Part shown: piece by piece, positions 1-6,516 of the stretch
How the letters are laid out: each line of letters begins with the position of its first letter
Position numbering within the stretch: position 1 is the first letter of the stretch
Origin: an uncultured Bacteroidota bacterium
Lineage (GTDB): Bacteria > Bacteroidota > Bacteroidia > Chitinophagales > Chitinophagaceae
Length of the DNA stretch: 8,266 bases
Assembly (NCBI GenBank): GCA_946479055.1
Contig: CAMLEX010000185.1
Location: forward strand, 1 to 8,266
Direction: 5' to 3'
Translations under genes and position numbers: made by a program
Notes under the pieces: generated by a model
Told to the model about the DNA's origin: nothing
What the model saw: only the letters and a program-made list of their open reading frames with translations
Database searches by the model: none

Positions 1-153
1 AATGACATCGAATTTACCGGCAATGGCTTTGCTGATCAACCCTTCGGCATCATTGGCTTCTTCAATAATTGCTGAAGGATACCTTTCCAACAAAATCTGA
101 CGCAGGCCCCTGCGGATGACCGCATGATCATCGCCAATTAATATACGAACCAT
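1..153 (-). CDS. NarL/FixJ-type response regulator, N-terminal part (cut by window edge)
   Basis: Only the first 51 residues are present, read from the ATG at 151..153 to the window edge with no stop. They begin MVRILIGDDHAVIRRGLRQI, the typical opening of a NarL/FixJ (LuxR-type) response regulator: beta-1 strand, an acidic pair (Asp8, Asp9) that would help bind Mg2+, and the H-x-V-x-R-x-G-L pattern of helix 1 that is characteristic of this family. The sequence stops at FDVI, about three residues before the expected phosphoacceptor aspartate, so neither that residue nor the C-terminal HTH domain can be seen. The start is 28 bases after the stop of the upstream HisKA_3 kinase. Kinases of that subtype normally pair with NarL-type regulators, so this is very probably its cognate output protein and the transcriptional end of the cascade. 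Its target genes cannot be inferred from the window. Confidence 0.88.
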   Translation of the reverse strand, partial: MVRILIGDDHAVIRRGLRQILLERYPSAIIEEANDAEGLISKAIAGKFDVI

Positions 154-181
154 AAGAACAGATTTAAACGTGCTCCAATCT

Positions 182-1633
182 TTATTTTACAGTCGTAACA
201 AGGGGTACAGTAACAACAACCGTGGTACCTATACCCGGCGCACTGTTTACTATTACAGTTCCGCCAATGATATAGGCTCTTTCCCGCATACCCAGCAGGC
301 CCAGCGATTTTTGTGTTTTATTAGTGTCAAATCCTTTACCGTCATCGGTAATGGTTAATAACAAATGATCCGGGAAACAGTCAAGGATAGTGGTCACGTT
401 CTTTGCCTCCGCATGGCGGGCCACATTGGTTAATACTTCCTGGTAAATGCGGAACAACCCAATGGTAATATCGTTGTTGATGATCAATTCAACTTCCGGA
501 TGGCGGAACTGAACAGTAATACCGGAACGTTTGGAAAATTCAATGCCATGCCAATCCAGCGCTTGTATCAACCCGAAATCATCCAATATACTTGGCCGCA
601 GGTCGGAAGCTACTTTGCGAACGGCACGCACTGCTTCATCCAGCATACCAGACATTTCTTTCAGCTTATCATTCACCTCAGCCATATCCGTTTTTTCATT
701 GCATTTTTTTTGCAACCAGGAAACATCCATTTTTAACCCGGTTAATTGCTGGCCAAGCTGATCATGCACTTCCCTTGCTATGCGGGCTTGTTCTTCTTCC
801 CGTATTCTTTCCAGGTGAGCCGAAACGCTGTGCAGCTCTTCGTTGAGTTGTTTTAAGGCTGTTTCGGATTGCTTGCTGGAGGATATATCAAGCCCTGCAC
901 CAATCAGGCAATCTTTATTTTCAAAGCTCACAGCCGTACAGGTAAAATAAAAGGGAATTTTTTTCTCGTCTTTTGTTACCAGCAGCGATTCCATTTCGCC
1001 ATACCCATTGGCAAAACTTTTTTCCATGTATTCATGAAAATTTTCTTTATCGTCGCCGGTAAAGAAATATTCGATGCTCATCATGCTGATTGCTGAAGCA
1101 GGATACCCGGAAATGCGCTCAAGATTTTTATTCCAGCGAAGGAATTGGCCGTTCCTGTCGCATAAATAAAAAATACCCGGTAAGCTGTTAATAATAGAAA
1201 GAGAAAGTTCTTTTTCTTTCTCCATTTCTTTTACTGCTATTTCTTTTTCAAATTGTATTCTTTTTTTGGCAATTGCATTGGTAACAGCAGCAGGTAAACG
1301 GGTGAGGTTTGTCTTCAGAATATAATCATCGGCTCCCTGCTGAATGATATTAACGGCAAATTCTTCAGACACTGTTCCTGTTACTAATATAAAAGCAACA
1401 TGTGGATTAGTGGCCCTGATCAGTTTCAGCGCTTCCATTGAACTATACTGGGGCAAAGCATTATCGGCAAGTACAGCATGGTAGTGATTTCCATGCATTG
1501 CTTCAAGGAATTCTTTTTCATCGCTGGCCACTACGGCGTTGAATTGCATGCCGGAACGCTGCAGCAGGCGCTGTATCAGCTCGGCATCCGTAGGATCATC
1601 CTCCAGCAAAAGCAATTTTAAAGGCATATTCAT
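182..1633 (-). CDS. Soluble hybrid histidine kinase, REC-PAS-HisKA_3-HATPase_c
   Basis: A 483-residue protein with no membrane segment. Residues 1-125 form a receiver domain: acidic pair Asp12/Asp13, phosphoacceptor Asp57, Thr85 and Lys107. Residues about 143-255 are a PAS domain (NSLPGIFYLCDRNGQFLRWN; ends GLDISSSK). A short coiled linker leads to HisKA_3, with the phosphorylated His290 in AREVHDQLGQQLTGLKMD, then HATPase_c with the N-box around Asn403 (YQEVLTNVARHA), G1 DDGKGFD (430-436) and G2 GLLGMRERA (445-453). This is the NarL-type kinase family. The start is set at the ATG at 1631..1633; an in-frame TTG at 1690 would extend the protein into the preceding regulator gene and add residues with no domain match. 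A second in-frame ATG at 1625..1627 is equally plausible. The N-terminal receiver suggests that its activity is set by phosphate from another kinase, plausibly the one encoded two genes upstream. Confidence 0.93.
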   Translation of the reverse strand: MNMPLKLLLLEDDPTDAELIQRLLQRSGMQFNAVVASDEKEFLEAMHGNHYHAVLADNALPQYSSMEALKLIRATNPHVAFILVTGTVSEEFAVNIIQQGADDYILKTNLTRLPAAVTNAIAKKRIQFEKEIAVKEMEKEKELSLSIINSLPGIFYLCDRNGQFLRWNKNLERISGYPASAISMMSIEYFFTGDDKENFHEYMEKSFANGYGEMESLLVTKDEKKIPFYFTCTAVSFENKDCLIGAGLDISSSKQSETALKQLNEELHSVSAHLERIREEEQARIAREVHDQLGQQLTGLKMDVSWLQKKCNEKTDMAEVNDKLKEMSGMLDEAVRAVRKVASDLRPSILDDFGLIQALDWHGIEFSKRSGITVQFRHPEVELIINNDITIGLFRIYQEVLTNVARHAEAKNVTTILDCFPDHLLLTITDDGKGFDTNKTQKSLGLLGMRERAYIIGGTVIVNSAPGIGTTVVVTVPLVTTVK

Positions 1634-1656
1634 AGTATAAGTTTTCGCGTCTATTT

Positions 1657-2103
1657 TCAGGAGTTTGGACTTTGGTTCAGAATAAACCAATAAAAACCCA
1701 GATCGGCTATCGCAGTGGTAAAGGATTCAAAATTCACTGGCTTTACGATATAACTGTTTACACCCAGCTTATAGCTTTCAATCACATCTTTTTCCTCCTG
1801 CGATGAAGTGAGGACTACAACCGGAATCAACCTGGTCCGTTCATCCGCTTTTAATTGCCGGAGTATTTCAAGCCCATCAACTTTAGGCAACTTTAGATCC
1901 AGAATAATAAGTTTAGGATAAGGTGAATTTTCCCGGCCGGAATGAATGCCTTGGGAAAAAATAAAATCCAGGGCTTCCGCACCATCGTCGATATGCTTTA
2001 GTGTATTGGCAAGATTATGTTTTTTCAGGCTTCTGATGGTCAGTTCCGCTTCGTGATGATTATCCTCTATAAAAAGAATCTCGATCTGGTGATAGTCTGT
2101 CAT
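1657..2103 (-). CDS. Single-domain response regulator (Rcp/CheY-like)
   Basis: A 148-residue stand-alone receiver domain. Visible hallmarks are the acidic pair Glu13/Asp14 in ILFIEDN, phosphoacceptor Asp69 in LIILDLKLPKVDGLEIL, Thr99 in VVVLTSS, and the Lys121-Pro122 pair in YIVKPVNF. The insert between beta-2 and beta-3 (about residues 46-62) and the LPK-x-DGLE signature are typical of the Rcp1 type that serves phytochrome-like kinases. There is no output domain, so it most likely works as a phosphate shuttle or a protein-protein switch. The ATG lies 2 bases after the stop of the ETR1-like kinase, which implies translational coupling and a cognate pair. The stop is 23 bases before the ATG chosen for the next kinase, whose own receiver could be a partner or competitor for the same phosphate. 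Confidence 0.93.
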   Translation of the reverse strand: MTDYHQIEILFIEDNHHEAELTIRSLKKHNLANTLKHIDDGAEALDFIFSQGIHSGRENSPYPKLIILDLKLPKVDGLEILRQLKADERTRLIPVVVLTSSQEEKDVIESYKLGVNSYIVKPVNFESFTTAIADLGFYWFILNQSPNS

Positions 2104-2105
2104 GG

Positions 2106-4775
2106 TTATTTATTTGATTGTATAAATGTTTGACGGGAGGAAGGCAGGCTGAAAAAGAAGCTGGCACCCTTACCTACTTCCGCTTCGGCCCATACCCGTC
2201 CTCCATGCCGGGTGATTATCCGTTGCACTAATGCAAGCCCCACTCCTGTTCCTTCAAACTCCGTCATTTTATGCAGGCGTTGAAATACGCCAAATAATTT
2301 ATCAGCATATTTCATATTAAATCCAACGCCATTATCTTGTATGCTATATATAATTTCATTACCAGTATGCCGGGAGCTTATTTTAATGGAAGGCTGATCT
2401 TTTTCGGCTGAAAATTTTATAGCATTGGATATAAGATTGATCCACACCTGTCGGATAAGACTACTGTCAGCGTCTGCTTGTTCCAGCTTGTCAATTTGTA
2501 TGTCGTACTGTTTTGTTTTCAAAGCAACCTGCTCTGCCATTACCGAATCTACCAACTGGTTCATATCAATATGATAACTAGTTAATTCTTTTCTTCCCAG
2601 CCTGGAAAGATTGAGCAGATCGTCAATCAACCGGCCCATCTTACGGACATTTGCCGTGACTATTCCGAGTAACCTGTTTCCTTCCTCATCCAGGATTTTA
2701 CCATAATCGCTCACTATTATTTCTGTATAACCATCAATAATACGAAGCGGGGCACGCAGGTCATGAGACACAGAGTAAGAGAATGCTTCCAATTCTTTAT
2801 TAGCTTTTTCAAGCTCGCTGGTTTGTTTCTGCAATTCAGCTTCGGTCAATTTGAGAGCTGAGATATCTCTGCCTTCCGCTACTATATAATCAACTTCTCC
2901 ATCCATTCCCATTATGGGAATTAAACTAAAATTGATGGGGAGCACCTGTCCGAACACGAAAATATTTTCATCATAATTAACGGCAATGCCTGAACAGACT
3001 TTTTTAAAAGCATCACATACGCGGGAATGTACTTCTGCATTATAAGTCCACCAGTTTCCTTCCAGGAAATTTGTTTTCAGTAATTCTTCCATCGATAACC
3101 CGGTTGCCAGCATTGCAGGTTTATTTACCATCAGTAGTCTTCCCTCCCTGGTAACTTTTGCACAAAGGGTGGACATACTATCAATAAAATCCTGGATATC
3201 CTGTTTCTGTTTTTGAATGATAGCTTCATTATTCTTGCGACGGGTAATATCACGAATAGCTGCGGATACCAACACCCCGTCAGGAGTTTCAAGCGGAGAA
3301 AGGCTGATCTCAACCGGGAACTTTGTCCCGTCTTTACGAACTGCATACAATTCAAGACCCGCTCCCATTGATCTTACTTTGGGTTGTTGGTAGTAATCTG
3401 CACTGTGCTCTTTATAATTATCTTTTATATCCTCCGGCACCAGCAGCTCTACAGGCTTACCAGTTAGTTCTTCTTTTTTATATCCAAACAATAATTCCGT
3501 CTGACGATTAACCAGGATGATGTTTCCCTGCTTATCGGCAATGATCATGGCATCCGGAGCTGATTCAAGAAGGCCCCTGAATTTTTCTTCTGCCTGTTTT
3601 CTTTCCGTAACATCTATCATAGCCGTAAGAAAGCAATCTCTTCCATTGATATTGACAGCATGAGCGGAAGTGGACACCCATTTAATCCCGCTGTTCCTGG
3701 CCCGAACTTCAATTGGTATATCTTTTACAAAACCATTTCCTTTAATGCCTTCTATTATTGCCGTTCTGTGTTCGGGATGGGGAATTAAATGTAGATCCAA
3801 AGAAGTTTTTCCGGTAATTTCCTCCTTGGGGAATCCACAGAACTCGGCAAAGCTGTCATTGACTTCAATGTATTTGCCGGAGACTGCATCTGTAATAGTA
3901 TTCATTACCGGACTCTGATAAAAAATAGTGGAAAACATTTTCCGGCTGGCTTCCAATTTTGCTTCCGTCTTTTTCCGGTCTGTTATATCGCGTACAAAAC
4001 CAATAAAAAGATAACTGCCATTGACCTTAGTGGGAGATATGCTCAGGGAAACATCAAACTCAATATTATTTTTATTGATAGCCTGTATTTCTATTGCTTC
4101 ACCAAGCACCGGCCCTTCGCCTGTTTTCAGAAAATGTTTTAATCCTGCTTTATGTGCTTCACGGTAGCGGAAAGGAATTATAGTTTCACTCAAGGGCTTA
4201 TTCATCACTTCATCCGCCTTCCACCCAAAAAGAGTCTCTGCTTTGGAGTTCCATTTGATGATAAGACCATCCTGATCCATCACGATTACCGCATCGGGAG
4301 CGGCATTAAAAATAGTTTGCACCTGCTCTTCGCTTTCACGGCTTTGCTGTTCCGCTTTTTTTCGTTGCTCTATTTCAGCTTCTAACTCTTTTTCCGATTT
4401 TAATGAAAAGGCAACAGGGAGAAGTTTTACCAGGTAAAAAACCGTGGTCCAGCTAAGCACCCCGGTTATCAAACGTACCAGGGCATTAAGACGATAAGCC
4501 GGAATCCAAAACGATACAGCATCAAAAAAATGAGTGGCACCGCAAGCCAGTATAAATGCAGCGAATAAGAAATATAATCGTACAAACCTTATCTCCGGTC
4601 TTTTTGAAATATATCTGATAATAACGATTGGGATGGTGAAATAAGCGGACCATATTAACAGATCGCTGATAATGTAAAGCCATCCGTGAAATTCAGTCCA
4701 TCGGCCGCAATGCCATCGTGGCGGCCAATCTGAGCTGTCGAGAAGTTTTTTAAAAAACTCTATTATCTGGTTCAT
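2106..4775 (-). CDS. Membrane histidine kinase with ETR1-like ethylene-binding domain and four PAS domains
   Basis: An 889-residue kinase. Residues about 31-123 hold three hydrophobic segments that align without gaps to the transmembrane ethylene-binding domain of plant ETR1. Asp38, Tyr45, Ile48, Pro49, Ile75, Cys78 and His82 fall exactly on ETR1 Asp25, Tyr32, Ile35, Pro36, Ile62, Cys65 and His69; Cys65 and His69 hold Cu(I) in ETR1. The signature is FILACGATHFFDA (74-86). A charged coiled linker (125-150) follows, then PAS domains at about 151-272, 278-395, 398-515 and 525-642, the first three ending in DIT/DVT-x-R(K) and the fourth in GRDISALK. The core is HisKA with His671 (YSVSHDLRAPLR) and HATPase_c with Asn784 (N-box), DNGVGF (814-819) and GTGVGLAL (842-849). 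There is no GAF domain, unlike ETR1, and no C-terminal receiver; that role falls to the next gene. The start is the ATG at 4773..4775; an in-frame TTG at 4832 lies inside an inverted repeat and is unlikely. Ethylene binding is predicted by homology only. Confidence 0.93.
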   Translation of the reverse strand: MNQIIEFFKKLLDSSDWPPRWHCGRWTEFHGWLYIISDLLIWSAYFTIPIVIIRYISKRPEIRFVRLYFLFAAFILACGATHFFDAVSFWIPAYRLNALVRLITGVLSWTTVFYLVKLLPVAFSLKSEKELEAEIEQRKKAEQQSRESEEQVQTIFNAAPDAVIVMDQDGLIIKWNSKAETLFGWKADEVMNKPLSETIIPFRYREAHKAGLKHFLKTGEGPVLGEAIEIQAINKNNIEFDVSLSISPTKVNGSYLFIGFVRDITDRKKTEAKLEASRKMFSTIFYQSPVMNTITDAVSGKYIEVNDSFAEFCGFPKEEITGKTSLDLHLIPHPEHRTAIIEGIKGNGFVKDIPIEVRARNSGIKWVSTSAHAVNINGRDCFLTAMIDVTERKQAEEKFRGLLESAPDAMIIADKQGNIILVNRQTELLFGYKKEELTGKPVELLVPEDIKDNYKEHSADYYQQPKVRSMGAGLELYAVRKDGTKFPVEISLSPLETPDGVLVSAAIRDITRRKNNEAIIQKQKQDIQDFIDSMSTLCAKVTREGRLLMVNKPAMLATGLSMEELLKTNFLEGNWWTYNAEVHSRVCDAFKKVCSGIAVNYDENIFVFGQVLPINFSLIPIMGMDGEVDYIVAEGRDISALKLTEAELQKQTSELEKANKELEAFSYSVSHDLRAPLRIIDGYTEIIVSDYGKILDEEGNRLLGIVTANVRKMGRLIDDLLNLSRLGRKELTSYHIDMNQLVDSVMAEQVALKTKQYDIQIDKLEQADADSSLIRQVWINLISNAIKFSAEKDQPSIKISSRHTGNEIIYSIQDNGVGFNMKYADKLFGVFQRLHKMTEFEGTGVGLALVQRIITRHGGRVWAEAEVGKGASFFFSLPSSRQTFIQSNK

Positions 4776-4789
4776 ACATTTTTGCTTAA

Positions 4790-4832
4790 TTGAATCTGAA
4801 CTAGAATAAGATAAATTCCGGTTCAGATTCAA
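4790..4832. repeat. Perfect 12-bp inverted repeat before the ETR1-like kinase gene
   Basis: Arms TTGAATCTGAAC (4790..4801) and GTTCAGATTCAA (4821..4832) are exact reverse complements separated by a 19-base AT-rich spacer. The nearer arm ends 14 bases before the chosen ATG at 4775. No run of T follows on either strand, so it does not look like an intrinsic terminator. It could be a dyad operator for a dimeric regulator or a hairpin in the mRNA leader that affects translation of the kinase. Confidence 0.6.
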
Positions 4833-4852
4833 ACAACGTTGAAAATTTACGC

Positions 4853-4875
4853 CAACCGGCGGTTGATCGGTTGAT
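4853..4875. repeat. CAACCG / CGGTTGAT repeat cluster upstream of the kinase operon
   Basis: CAACCG (4853..4858) is mirrored by CGGTTG (4860..4865) around one G, and the 8-base unit CGGTTGAT occurs twice head to tail (4860..4867 and 4868..4875). The cluster lies about 80-100 bases before the ATG of the ETR1-like kinase, in otherwise AT-rich DNA. The mix of one inverted and one direct copy of the same half-site resembles a regulator-binding site, but no known consensus is recognised. Confidence 0.4.
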
Positions 4876-5392
4876 GGAATGAAGGATTAAAGAATAAAAG
4901 CCTTCCTGCTTCAGATAAAAGCATTATCGGTTTACATAGGATTTTTGAAAAAACGACTAATCAGGCTTTTTCTTTCACAACTGAGTAGCAAATAAAACCC
5001 GGGTTTCGCTGGTACTGTAATAAAGTTCGGCAAAAATTATAACGCTAAACAATAAATAAATTTTGAATGCAACAGAATAAGTATTTACTATTAGTTTAAA
5101 GAATAATTGTAGCCAAAGTTTATTTATTCCTTAATATGTTTTATTTGCGATTGCTAGACTGCTCCGAAATCAGGCGTAGGAAGTTTATTCAGTTGTCCAC
5201 AACGGATCTTTGGCCAGTACATGAATGAGTACATTATAGCTGCTGAATTGTAAACAGTCTTTATTAGGATGACGATGATTTCAAATATCGTTTATCGTAA
5301 AAACAACCCGCTGTTAGTACAGGAATCAAATGGGTGCATTCCAGATTTTCATATACCTAAACCCACCCCATTGATATCCCCTTTTGCAAATC

Positions 5393-5419
5393 GCCTGACC
5401 CTTCCGGAGAAGGGCAGGC
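5393..5419. repeat. Strong GC-rich orphan hairpin
   Basis: GCCTG (5393..5397) pairs with CAGGC (5415..5419), and CCCTTC (5399..5404) pairs with GAAGGG (5409..5414). This gives an 11-bp stem with a single bulged A at 5398 and a CGGA tetraloop at 5405..5408. It is much more GC-rich than its surroundings. No T-run follows on either strand, so a simple intrinsic terminator is unlikely. It may be a palindromic repetitive element of the REP type or part of a structured RNA; copy number elsewhere in the genome would tell. Confidence 0.55.
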
Positions 5420-5606
5420 AAAGTTCGCTAATTGTAAATGCTAAGAATTCGATTCAGCGAAAATTTTATACGAAAGAATATATTGTTGCTATTTCAAAAT
5501 AGAAGCAATTGAAAACAATAAGATCATCATTCATCTTTTCGCATTCCCATCAGCCGGAATTACCGGGACCAGGTGATCGACAAAGTGGGCAATGACAGGC
5601 TTTGAG

Positions 5607-5627
5607 AAAAATGAAGTATGCCTTCAT
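5607..5627 (-). terminator. Weak candidate terminator after kduI
   Basis: On the minus strand, 12 bases after the kduI stop, ATGAAG (5627 down to 5622), a 5-base loop and CTTCAT (5616 down to 5611) form a 6-bp stem followed directly by TTTTC. The position and T-run fit an intrinsic terminator for the DUF4861-kduI transcript, but the stem is short and AT-rich, so the call is weak. Confidence 0.35.
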
Positions 5628-5639
5628 AAATTATTCATA

Positions 5640-6470
5640 TCATCTTAGTTCAGTCACTGGTGCCGCATCCATATCGGTATATACCAGGTTTTCACCAGCC
5701 ATTCCCCAGATAAATCCATAGTTGCTGGTGCCGCATCCAAAATGAGTGCTCCAGGGAGGAGAAACTACTGCTTCATGATTAGCCATAGCAATATGGCTGG
5801 TTTGTTGTGGCTCTCCCATAAAATGAAATATCCTGTGCTGTTCAGCTACATCAAAATAAAAATATACTTCCATTCGTCTTGTATGGGTATGTGGTGGAAT
5901 AGAATTCCAAACACTACCGGGATCCAGCACGGTTAAGCCCATTACCAATTGACAACTCCGGATGCCGTCCAAATGAATGTATTTGTAAACAGTTCTTTTA
6001 TTAGATGTTTCAACAGCTCCTAATTCTACCGGCGCCGCCTGTTCCTTGGTATATTTTGCATTCGGATATTCTTTGTGTGCCGGAGCAGATAATAAATAAT
6101 ATACAGCAGGCTCAGCAGGCTGATGGCTTGAAAAACTTACTTCTCTTATTCCTTTTCCTATATAAACACAATCCAATTTATTGAGATGGAAAACTTCTCC
6201 ATCAGCTGTTGCCGTTCCTGCGCCGCCGATATTGATGATGCCCAGTTCTCTTCTTTCTAAAAAATAATCAGCTTTCAATTCAGGATGATTGGGTAAGCTT
6301 AATGATTTGTTTACCGGCTTTGCACCACCGATGATCACCCTGTCATAATGCGTATACACTAATTGTACGGTATCATCCTGCATTAAAGAAGATACCAAAA
6401 AATTCTCCCGTAGTTGTTCTGTATTGAACTGTTTAGTTTCATTGGGGCTTATTGCAAATCTTATATTCAT
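5640..6470 (-). CDS. kduI: 5-keto-4-deoxyuronate isomerase (4-deoxy-L-threo-5-hexosulose-uronate ketol-isomerase)
   Basis: A 276-residue cytoplasmic cupin-fold enzyme, EC 5.3.1.17. It converts 5-keto-4-deoxyuronate, which arises from the unsaturated uronate released by polysaccharide lyases and unsaturated glucuronyl/galacturonyl hydrolases, to 3-deoxy-D-glycero-2,5-hexodiulosonate. KduD and KDG kinase/aldolase act afterwards. The length matches E. coli KduI (278). The metal ligands are all present: His194, His196 and Glu201 in IPPHTHTRRMEVYFYFD, and His243 in PPWSTHFGCG. They sit at a constant offset of two from E. coli His196, His198, Glu203 and His245. Other family stretches are YFLERRELGIINIGG and the C-terminal YGFIWGMAGEN. 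The ATG at 6468..6470 is unambiguous. It follows the DUF4861 lipoprotein gene by 46 bases, consistent with one operon. kduD and the lyases are not in the window. Confidence 0.97.
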   Translation of the reverse strand: MNIRFAISPNETKQFNTEQLRENFLVSSLMQDDTVQLVYTHYDRVIIGGAKPVNKSLSLPNHPELKADYFLERRELGIINIGGAGTATADGEVFHLNKLDCVYIGKGIREVSFSSHQPAEPAVYYLLSAPAHKEYPNAKYTKEQAAPVELGAVETSNKRTVYKYIHLDGIRSCQLVMGLTVLDPGSVWNSIPPHTHTRRMEVYFYFDVAEQHRIFHFMGEPQQTSHIAMANHEAVVSPPWSTHFGCGTSNYGFIWGMAGENLVYTDMDAAPVTELR

Positions 6471-6516
6471 ATTTAATTTATTACTGAGTTTTAGAATGAG
6501 AAGGTATTTGTTCGTT

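Larger units (their letters stand above)
4776..5639. other. Long intergenic region between kduI and the sensor kinase operon
   Basis: About 860 bases with no gene that I can support. It is AT-rich and carries the 5' leader and presumably the promoter of the kinase operon. It also contains two repeat structures near the kinase (4790..4832 and 4853..4875), a strong hairpin (5393..5419) and a weak terminator-like hairpin after kduI (5607..5627). I searched the minus strand by eye for the Bacteroidota sigma pattern TTG-N19-TAnnTTTG and found no convincing match. The best reading frame, plus strand 5269..5502 (77 codons), has no recognisable domain and spans the hairpin. No tRNA, rRNA or insertion sequence was seen. 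Confidence 0.7.

Noticed and set aside
1634..1690. TTG start extending the REC-PAS kinase by 19 residues
   Set aside because: It would overlap the preceding regulator gene by 34 bases, and the extra residues precede the normal beginning of a receiver domain. The ATG at 1633 fits better.
4776..4832. TTG start extending the ETR1-like kinase by 19 residues
   Set aside because: The TTG lies in the outer arm of an inverted repeat, and the extra polar residues have no counterpart in the family. The ATG at 4775 fits the expected short lead before the membrane domain.
5031..5052. Possible minus-strand promoter with a TAATTTTTG-like box
   Set aside because: The -7 box has one base too many and no TTG lies at the right distance upstream; other near matches in the region fail in the same way.
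5216..5234. Direct repeat AGTACAT at 5216..5222 and 5228..5234
   Set aside because: Seven bases in AT-rich DNA with no associated gene start; too short to separate from chance.
5269..5502. Plus-strand reading frame of 77 codons in the long intergenic region
   Set aside because: No recognisable domain, no ribosome binding site or clear promoter, and the strong hairpin 5393..5419 lies inside it. Treated as non-coding.
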